Of a DNA stretch of 64,000 nucleotides, positions 57,493 to 64,000 are shown one piece after another. The stretch is from Fulvia fulva (lineage: Eukaryota; Ascomycota; Dothideomycetes; Mycosphaerellales; Mycosphaerellaceae). How positions within the stretch are numbered: position 1 is the stretch's first letter; each line of letters opens with the position of its first letter. The notes under the pieces are model-generated. The model saw only the letters and a program-made list of their open reading frames with translations, made no database searches and was not told the DNA's origin. Location of the stretch: positions 3,348,001 through 3,412,000 of the forward strand of contig NC_063012.1 in assembly GCF_020509005.1 (NCBI RefSeq), read 5' to 3'. Made by a program: the position numbers and the translations under genes.

Positions 57493-59259
57493 ATGCATGC
57501 ACTACCCTCACGGCAGAAGAGGGATGCCTCGAGCGCGAAAGACAGTCTGCATCTCAACATGGACGTCCCCCATCACCACCGTGAGTTGAATGTCGTGTTC
57601 GCCTCGGTCGGATGCACAGATGCAAAGATTGTCAACCACCTGTTGCCACTGATCGCAGATCTGCCCGACGTATCTGTACGCGCAGTCCTCGACACAGCCT
57701 TCCGAGGGCAGGACTTCATTCGAGCATCGTCGTCACGTCTGACCATGCCGAATGCGATACGACACTCTCCCGCGCGGAACGTCGCCGAGATCGAGCAAGA
57801 GGCAGCTGAAATATGCGAATGGGCAGACCTGCTGGTGTTGGCGCCCTTGGATGCGAACAACTTGGCCAAGATGCTGCATGGACATACGGATAATCTGTTG
57901 CTAGAGATTGTGCGAAGTTGGAATGTGTCAAAAAAGATATTATTGTTACCGGGCATGTCCTCACTCATGTGGGAGAATCCTATGACCAAGAAACAGCTCA
58001 CCAAGATACGCAGGAAATGGAACTGGGTACAGGTCATGCAGCCGTTGCTTTGGACATTTGTGGACGAGCAGAAGAAAGTGAGCTCGTGGGATGCTACCGA
58101 CGATCTAGTGGATGCCATACGGAACCAAGTCGATCTTCTGAACATCGGTCAAGGACTGGACCTTTCTCCAACTCATCGCACGGCCTTCAGCTCCTCGTCA
58201 AAGAAGTCACGCTGCCTTATGCCACCAGAACTCTGGACTATGATCTTCGACTTCACAAGCGACTGGGAATTGTCACAGACTATGCATGTCTACACCAACC
58301 AACCAGTACCAACGGAATGGACCTCCCACATGAGTGCACAAGGTCCGCAGAACTACATGGAGGCCCTCGAGCTCACCATTTTGCGCGGTAATCTAGCCGA
58401 TGTAAAACACTTTATAGCCACACATAGTGTGCCGCGATGGCTCTCCAAGTTGTGTATCAAGCTCATCATGCGCTTTGCCATGACTCCACTGCTGGCTCAT
58501 CTCGAGGCCAACCATAGGGACCTGTTCTGGGCCACTTTTGGACACACATTCCTGCCCGACAAGGCATCTTCTGTCTTTGGACGGACCGAGATTCTGGATT
58601 TCTGGCGGACCTCACCTTCGTTTCTCACCAAAGAGTACAATGCTGAAGCTCTCGACGGCGCATCTCGTGCAGGATTCGTGAACATACTGGAGTGGTGGCA
58701 GCATTCTGGTTTGCCGTTGAAGTTCACCGAAGCGGCGCTAGAACAAGCTAGTGGCCAGGGACACATCCAAGTCCTCGAGTGGTGGAAGGCACAGTCCACA
58801 ACCGTGGACGACACCAAAGCAAACGTTGATTCCTCCAAGGTGCGCCTGAAGCCTGGCAAGAGCATCTGCTATGCGACGCAGAATGGGCATACAGAGGTGA
58901 TACGCTGGTGGCTTCAGTCTGGCGTAGCTTTCCCGCACGAGGATACTGTTGCCAAACTCGCTAGCACGCATGGTCATGTCGACATTCTGCAGGTGTGGCA
59001 TGAGCTCAAGGGATCAAAGATTATCTTTGACAACCAAGTCCTGGTAGGAGCCACAAAGAGCGGGTACGTCGATGTCCTCGAGTGGTGGAAGAAGTCGGGG
59101 TTGAAGGTCGAGTACAAGACATGTGACGTGGAGGAAGCACTTGAGGATGGTGACGAGGGCGAGCGTGGCATGGCAGTCCGCAGATGGTGGGCACGGAACG
59201 GCCTCAATCTGGGGGTAGGGACGAGTGAGTGGATGAAGACGAAGGTCCTGGATTCTTGA
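57493..59259 (+). CDS. PPCDC/Hal3-like flavoprotein domain fused to ankyrin-like repeats, predicted pseudoenzyme
   Basis: The gene is intronless, 588 residues from the ATG at 57493. A second Met 22 codons on (57559, MDVPHHHRELNVVF) is an equally good start. Residues ~30-220 form an HFCD flavoprotein domain: NVVFASVGCTDAKIVNHLL, EWADLLVLAPLDANNLAKML, HTDNLLLEIVRSWNVSKKIL, LLPGMSSLMWENPMTKKQL and WNWVQVMQPLLW. In active phosphopantothenoylcysteine decarboxylase the domain carries a His before the WADL motif, an Asn in P-x-MN-x-x-MW and a Cys in the flap. Here these are Ala, Ser and no Cys. The C-terminal half holds an F-box-like LMPPELWTMIFDFTSD and repeats of the type (N/Q)ILEWWxxSGL. Those repeats resemble degenerate ankyrin repeats. 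Function is not inferable beyond a scaffold or Hal3-like regulator. Confidence 0.75.
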   Translation: MHALPSRQKRDASSAKDSLHLNMDVPHHHRELNVVFASVGCTDAKIVNHLLPLIADLPDVSVRAVLDTAFRGQDFIRASSSRLTMPNAIRHSPARNVAEIEQEAAEICEWADLLVLAPLDANNLAKMLHGHTDNLLLEIVRSWNVSKKILLLPGMSSLMWENPMTKKQLTKIRRKWNWVQVMQPLLWTFVDEQKKVSSWDATDDLVDAIRNQVDLLNIGQGLDLSPTHRTAFSSSSKKSRCLMPPELWTMIFDFTSDWELSQTMHVYTNQPVPTEWTSHMSAQGPQNYMEALELTILRGNLADVKHFIATHSVPRWLSKLCIKLIMRFAMTPLLAHLEANHRDLFWATFGHTFLPDKASSVFGRTEILDFWRTSPSFLTKEYNAEALDGASRAGFVNILEWWQHSGLPLKFTEAALEQASGQGHIQVLEWWKAQSTTVDDTKANVDSSKVRLKPGKSICYATQNGHTEVIRWWLQSGVAFPHEDTVAKLASTHGHVDILQVWHELKGSKIIFDNQVLVGATKSGYVDVLEWWKKSGLKVEYKTCDVEEALEDGDEGERGMAVRRWWARNGLNLGVGTSEWMKTKVLDS

Positions 59260-59931
59260 TAGCGTTTGGAGCGAGCACGGTGTTGGATATGGAGATAATG
59301 TTACCTGTGGGATAGAATGATAGATGTACAACAGCCAGTCGATCTTAGTGTTATGTATCTGCATCGAATACTGCCTGATCTGCCTGCACGCTGTGGTGAA
59401 GGATCGTGATGGATGCGCAGCAATCTTGTGCCACGGTCAAGCGCGAGCCAGATAAAGTGACCCGGGGCCCAACAACAGCAGCGTAAAAGAAGCAATTGCG
59501 CCGTGTATTCTAGTTGCAATCATTGCTTGTTGGTGACCGTCAGACAGCCTTGCGGTGGTGATCGCGATGGATGTGCATGTTGCAGTAGGTGCAAGTTGGT
59601 GAGGGTGAATGTGTATGCGTGCTGTGGCGTCACGGCGGCAAGGCTAGTTCTAGCTGCCAGCTGGAGAGCATCAGGGAACGGCTCGGATCCCTGGACCAGC
59701 GAGCACGCGCTCTGTGCTCTGGAAGCAGCGGTGGTCGACTAAGAAGGCTTGCCGCACCACTTTTGCTCCCCTTCACCACCACAACCCAGCGCCAGCGAGC
59801 CATGACATTCCTATAGCCATCCCTGGGTCCTGCGATGCGGCAGCAGTGGTAATGACAGCGAAACACCGCGTCCGAGTCAGCTTTGTGCGACACGACTGCT
59901 GCATTCCAGCACACGACCTCGTACAAGCATC
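59260..59931. other. Intergenic: upstream region of the ZDS gene
   Basis: About 670 bases between two plus-strand genes. It should contain the ZDS promoter and leader. No RNA gene or repeat was recognised. Confidence 0.5.
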
Positions 59932-62900
59932 ATGGCCGCGCCGATGACCGAAAGGCAGCGGGAGCTGGAAAGGAGATACCTCGCCAACCAGGCCCGCAAG
60001 AAACACGCACCGCAGCTCAGCATCAGCGACGACTCCCACCACGTGACTGATATCATCGGCTCCTGGTATGAGGAGCGCGGCAACACAACCACCACCACCC
60101 CGGCCCACGGCAGCAGCAACAAAGGCGGCGGTGGCAGCAGCAGCAACAACAACAGTGGAACCCTTGGTGGCAGCGGTGCAGGCGTGGGAATCGGCATGGC
60201 AGCGGGCCACCGTCCACTGAGCTACATCAACAGCCCGAGCGAGCGCGAGGGCTTTGAGGCGCGGAAGCAGCGACGGCATGGCACTCTCATCGATGCACAG
60301 GCACAGCAGGCGCAGCAGGCACAGGCACAGACACACACGCAGACGCAAGCGCGGAGTCCCACGGCCAGCGGCAGCAGTCCCACTACTGCCACCTCCCCGT
60401 CGCGCGTGCCCCTCCCTCGTGCCCTGAGCAGCGACAGAGTGGCTTCCGCTTCACCCACCGCCAGCTCCGGCAGCCTTCCCTCACCCAAGGCCCTGCATCG
60501 CATGAGCTCGCTGGGCTCCGAGACCTCCACTGCCAATGCCTCGCCAACCTCCCCGCCGCCTCTGAGCCGCCAGTCGTCCACCGACACCGCTGTCCAGCAC
60601 TTCCCACTGAACGACATCGACTACGAATCGAGTCCCGCCGCGGTGCAGCAAGAGCTGAGCAACCTCCAGGCCATTCGCCGCATGTCTATGAGCATTGATA
60701 CTGCCGATCCAGACCTGCCCTCCTTTAGCAACATCCCGACTGTTGCGCCCAGCAAATCCGACGACGAAGATGATCCCTCGCAGTTGTTTTGGGTTCCCGC
60801 ACGACTCCACCCTGAGCTGGCACCAAAAGAGTTCAAGACGTTCATCGAGGACAGAGTGGATAAGATACGGAGAAGGTCAGGCGGAGAGGACAGTCTGACG
60901 CCAGAGACGTTAGAGCGAGCAGGCTCCGGTAGCAGTCTACGGCGGAAGAAGAGTATGCTCTCTCATCAAATTGACACCAAGGGTAACTACCAGGATGGTG
61001 CAGAAAGATTGGAGCGGAAGAAGTCCAAGGGCCTATCAGTGGAGGGCCAGGCTACAGTGGCAAATTTGTCTGATCTCGAGGCTCTGGTCAATGATCCCGC
61101 ACAGCTGATGCGTCGCATGAGTCTGGACAATGCTCGACGATCACAAGACTCTACAGGGGAGATGGGGCCGGACGGAGAGCTCGCAGACATGCCGATACTT
61201 CCTCCGGTCGGCACCCTGAAGCGATCGACGAGGACCACATATCGAAGAGGTAGCCTGAAGAAAGGCGAGCGGGTGCCGTTCTCTCGACGTGCCCGGGAAC
61301 GTCGTGTCGATTCCGAGAACGAGGACTCCCCAAGCTCTCCGACAGGTCCAAGCACCGAAGAGAGCGCAGAAGAGCCCCCGACGCTTGGGCTGACCAGGGT
61401 ACAAACTGAGCCTATACCTGCACAGAACGACGCCTACGACGGCAACTCACAATCGAGATCCGCTCGCCACAGCAACAGACTGGGATCGTCACAACCTTCC
61501 GAGGACCTTCCAGCGGAACACGAGAAGAGGAGGACGAAATCACCTCCGCTGTCTAGAGAAGAGCATTATCGTCAACCAGAACAGCACAATGACTCTACAC
61601 AGTCTGCGGCGCAAACCTCGTCGTCGTCACAACAACCAAAACAATTCCACTCTCGCATTGCGTCGCCAGGGCGAACGACGGCTCAACTACCCGGATACAA
61701 CAACACGAATCCGCTTCCCCAAATCGTAGAAACTCTTCCGGATGGCAGTAAAGTGCCCGTCAGCAATCTTGGTCAACCATTGCCCGAACGTAAATCCTCA
61801 CATGAGGTTCCACGCCAGTTCCAGAGAGGAGGAGCGCACATGCGACCTGTACCAGGTCGGGAGAAGACGGCTTCATCCAGTTTGGACGACTTATCATCCC
61901 ACCCCTCCCCATTACCGGGCAGTGGCAATACCAGAACAGATGCGTTGACCATAGTGCCAACGTTTGATGAGAGAAAGGCCGAGAAGAAGGAAGCGCCACG
62001 GAAAAGCAGTTGGAAATGGATTCTGGGCAGCGACGACAACGACAAGAAATCGAAAGACGACCAATCAGAATCGTCGAAGAAATCCAGCAAACTGTCTAAG
62101 CAGTCCGCTGACAAGGCGAGACTTGATGTGTTGCAGAACTCGATAGACGGTACGGTACCTGCCCGAGGACGTGAAAGCATAGTGCTGAACCGGGAAGACA
62201 TCGAGCTAGACGAGGAGCGCAAGAAGGAAGGCAAGAAGCCAGCTCAGCCCAAGAAGGAGAAGGAGAAGGACGGATTGCTATCCGCGCTCTTCGGCGGCAG
62301 GAAGAAGACGTCTGACGGCGATCTGAAAGAGAAGAAGCGTAAGACTGATCGAGGGCTATCCCCGGAGCCGGCGCCTCGGATTCTCAAACCCGACATTGAT
62401 TACAATTGGACCCGCTTCAGTATTCTGGAGGAACGAGCCATATACCGCATGGCCCATATCAAGCTTGCCAACCCGAGGCGAGCATTGTACAGCCAGGTGC
62501 TACTGTCGAATTTTATGTATTCTTACCTTGCAAAGGTTCAGATGATGCACCCTCAAATACAGATACCCGCTGCTCAGCGAGCGGCACAACAACGAGGCCA
62601 GAAGGAACAAGAACCACAGCAGGCGCAACAGCAGCAGCAACAGCATCCCCCTGAGTACAATCAGTACCAGAGGTGGCAGGAGGTAAGTACCGCGCCATTC
62701 TGATGCGGCAACACGATAGACTAATCGTCGACCTTAGCAACAAGCACGAGAGCAAGCAGCTCAACAATCGCAGGACAACTCAAGCCGCACAAGTTTCGAT
62801 ATGATCCACGAAGGGCAACAGCGGGACAGCTTTGATCCGAACGATCAATCCTCAAGCAACCACGACCGACAAAAGTCCGACGACCACGGCCGTAATGCAT

Positions 62901-63052
62901 ACGCCTACTCCTCTCAATCTGGCCCGGGGCACGCGCGAACGAATGGTGGGAACTACAGCGTGGCGAGTACTCACGATTATCTCGGGTACTCTAGCCAACA
63001 GCAGGACTTGTGGGAAGATGATGAACGAGAACAGGAACTGTGGTCTCGATGA
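59932..63052 (+). CDS. Zds1/Zds2 C-terminal domain protein
   Basis: Yeast Zds1 and Zds2 bind PP2A-Cdc55 and link cell polarity, mitotic entry and stress signalling. Exons 59932-62682 and 62738-63052 join in phase 0 across a 55-nt intron and give 1021 residues. Most of the protein is Ser/Pro/Arg-rich and disordered, with Asn/Gly/Ser and Gln/Thr tracts at about residues 60-145. A short conserved block, DPSQLFWVPARLHPELAPKE, sits near residue 290. The family-defining Zds_C domain is near residue 820: ILKPDIDYNWTRFSILEERA, IYRMAHIKLANPRRALYSQV and LLSNFMYSYLAKVQ. The remaining ~150 residues are Gln-rich. In yeast the C-terminal domain binds Cdc55. The orthologue number cannot be assigned because most filamentous fungi have one ZDS gene. 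Confidence 0.9.
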
Positions 63053-63630
63053 CAGGACCATTAGCATTGCCTCGCCTGATACGGCGCATACATACTAGCC
63101 AAGCGGCCGCGAACTCTTGGGGCGCGCACATTGACGTGCCGATGCTGCCTGTAACATATTATCGCCATCTGCATAGGTCGCAGCCTAGTGAAACGAACGA
63201 TCTTGCACAAGCCCTGACAAGACAAATCAGAGGTCGAGAAGAGTTTGACTTGGCCCCAAATCTGCTAGCGTGATCGTTGCACTACCAGTGAATCTGAAGG
63301 GCCCCTCCGAACTGTGGCTGAGCCTCAGTCATTCTGAGGTCATCGAACGTGGCTCAAGCTGCATGATGTGTGTACCGCCGCCGATATGAAGTTTGTAGTG
63401 CCGCCCTCGTGATAGTCTCCATTGCCTCGTGCTTGTTCGTTCTTGTGATTGTAACCACGTCCACCCCACAATTATTTTCGGGCGTATCAACACTGTTCGT
63501 AGAACCACCAGCGTACCCGGCTCATCGAATATCGGAAGAGGTACGCCGAGGCATTCCTTTCAAGCTGCAGTCAAGATAGGACCTAACACTACACAGATCC
63601 AACTCCTAGTAACCAAGCAGAACAGCAACG
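63053..63630. other. Intergenic: ZDS 3' flank and upstream region of the small terminal gene
   Basis: About 580 bases with only short open frames. Several overlap and none shows a family feature. Confidence 0.5.
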
Positions 63631-63951
63631 ATGGTACTTCTACGATCGATGTTCAGGGCAACGACACAGCGCTGTATTCAACCTGCACGCTTGCAGGCAC
63701 ATGTTCGAACGTTGACCTCCACACAATGCATGAGGCTGAAGGAAGACAAGCCGCAGAGTCCGCAAGAGATTGAGTCTGCTAAGCAAGAGCAATTAAAGAC
63801 GGGCAAGCGCAAGGAGGAGCTCGAGTCTGCAAGCGAGTCGGTCGTGGGCGCGGACAGGCAGGAAGTCGGGAATCACGACGACCACATCAAAGAGCTGCAG
63901 CAAGAAGGTGCAAAGGAGAAGCAGAAGGAGCATCCGGAGGGCAAGTCGTGA
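63631..63951 (+). CDS. Small conserved fungal protein with mitochondrial-type presequence
   Basis: The frame encodes 106 residues from the ATG at 63631 and has no intron. The first ~35 residues (LLRSMFRATTQRCIQPARLQ) are rich in Arg, Ser, Thr and Leu and contain no acidic residue, typical of mitochondrial import. The rest is very hydrophilic: KPQSPQEIESAKQEQLKTG, SASESVVGADRQEV, NHDDHIKELQQEG and a final EHPEGKS. That pattern is familiar from short mitochondrial proteins of unknown function in many ascomycetes, though I cannot name a characterised member. The last 49 bases of the window after its stop contain nothing recognisable. Confidence 0.75.
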   Translation: MVLLRSMFRATTQRCIQPARLQAHVRTLTSTQCMRLKEDKPQSPQEIESAKQEQLKTGKRKEELESASESVVGADRQEVGNHDDHIKELQQEGAKEKQKEHPEGKS

Positions 63952-64000
63952 ATGTGAGGATGATGGATGTTGTGTATAAGTTACATGTAGTGTACAGTCG

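Overview
The window is nuclear DNA of a filamentous ascomycete, most likely a Dothideomycete. Genes lie on both strands without operons. Most introns are 46-86 nt, with GT-AG ends and CTRAC-like branch points. The proteins are typical of Pezizomycotina: bifunctional ARG5,6, an AcuK/ERT1 zinc-cluster factor, ATP-type PEPCK, a fungal phytochrome, an N-myristoylatable YANK kinase and a Zds_C protein. The class assignment is inference; no rRNA or marker gene is present. Exon joins were worked out by hand from reading frame, splice signals and family conservation.

Layout. 1-8.4 kb: ARG5,6 (cut by the left edge), an RGG-rich protein, a small Ser-rich protein, riboflavin kinase FMN1 and the gluconeogenesis activator ERT1/acuK. 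8.4-10.6 kb: a long ERT1 upstream region with short tandem repeats. 10.6-13.7 kb: a DHA1 drug transporter split into 24 exons. 14.3-20.4 kb: URN1-like FF/WW protein, proteasome alpha-3 (PRE9), an unknown protein and the E2 enzyme UBC8. 20.4-23 kb: gene-poor, with one copy of a degenerate dispersed repeat. 23-33.8 kb: YANK kinase, ECM31/panB, ATG12, DBF4, a type I metacaspase and ICP55. 34-41 kb: a second repeat copy, a sirtuin without its NAD-binding half, PAN2 and an uncharacterised acidic protein. 41.4-50.2 kb: PEPCK (acuF) and a PDR-type ABC transporter with three frame breaks. 51.2-64 kb: phytochrome fphA, a flavoprotein-ankyrin fusion, a ZDS protein and a small mitochondrial-type protein.

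Links between genes. ERT1/acuK and its classical target PEPCK lie about 33 kb apart. The PEPCK upstream region has an exact CCG-N7-CGG-family element (CCG-N7-CCG in gene orientation), the site described for AcuK/AcuM. Other genes are housekeeping: arginine, FMN and pantothenate synthesis, protein turnover, autophagy, replication licensing, mRNA deadenylation and mitochondrial presequence trimming.

The most unusual observations are: (i) the 23-intron transporter, with 22 introns packed into its 3' half and exons as short as 8 nt; (ii) a predicted single-nucleotide exon in UBC8; (iii) a PPCDC/Hal3-like domain lacking all expected catalytic residues, fused to WW-rich ankyrin-like repeats; (iv) the truncated sirtuin and the frameshifted ABC transporter, both apparently decaying genes.
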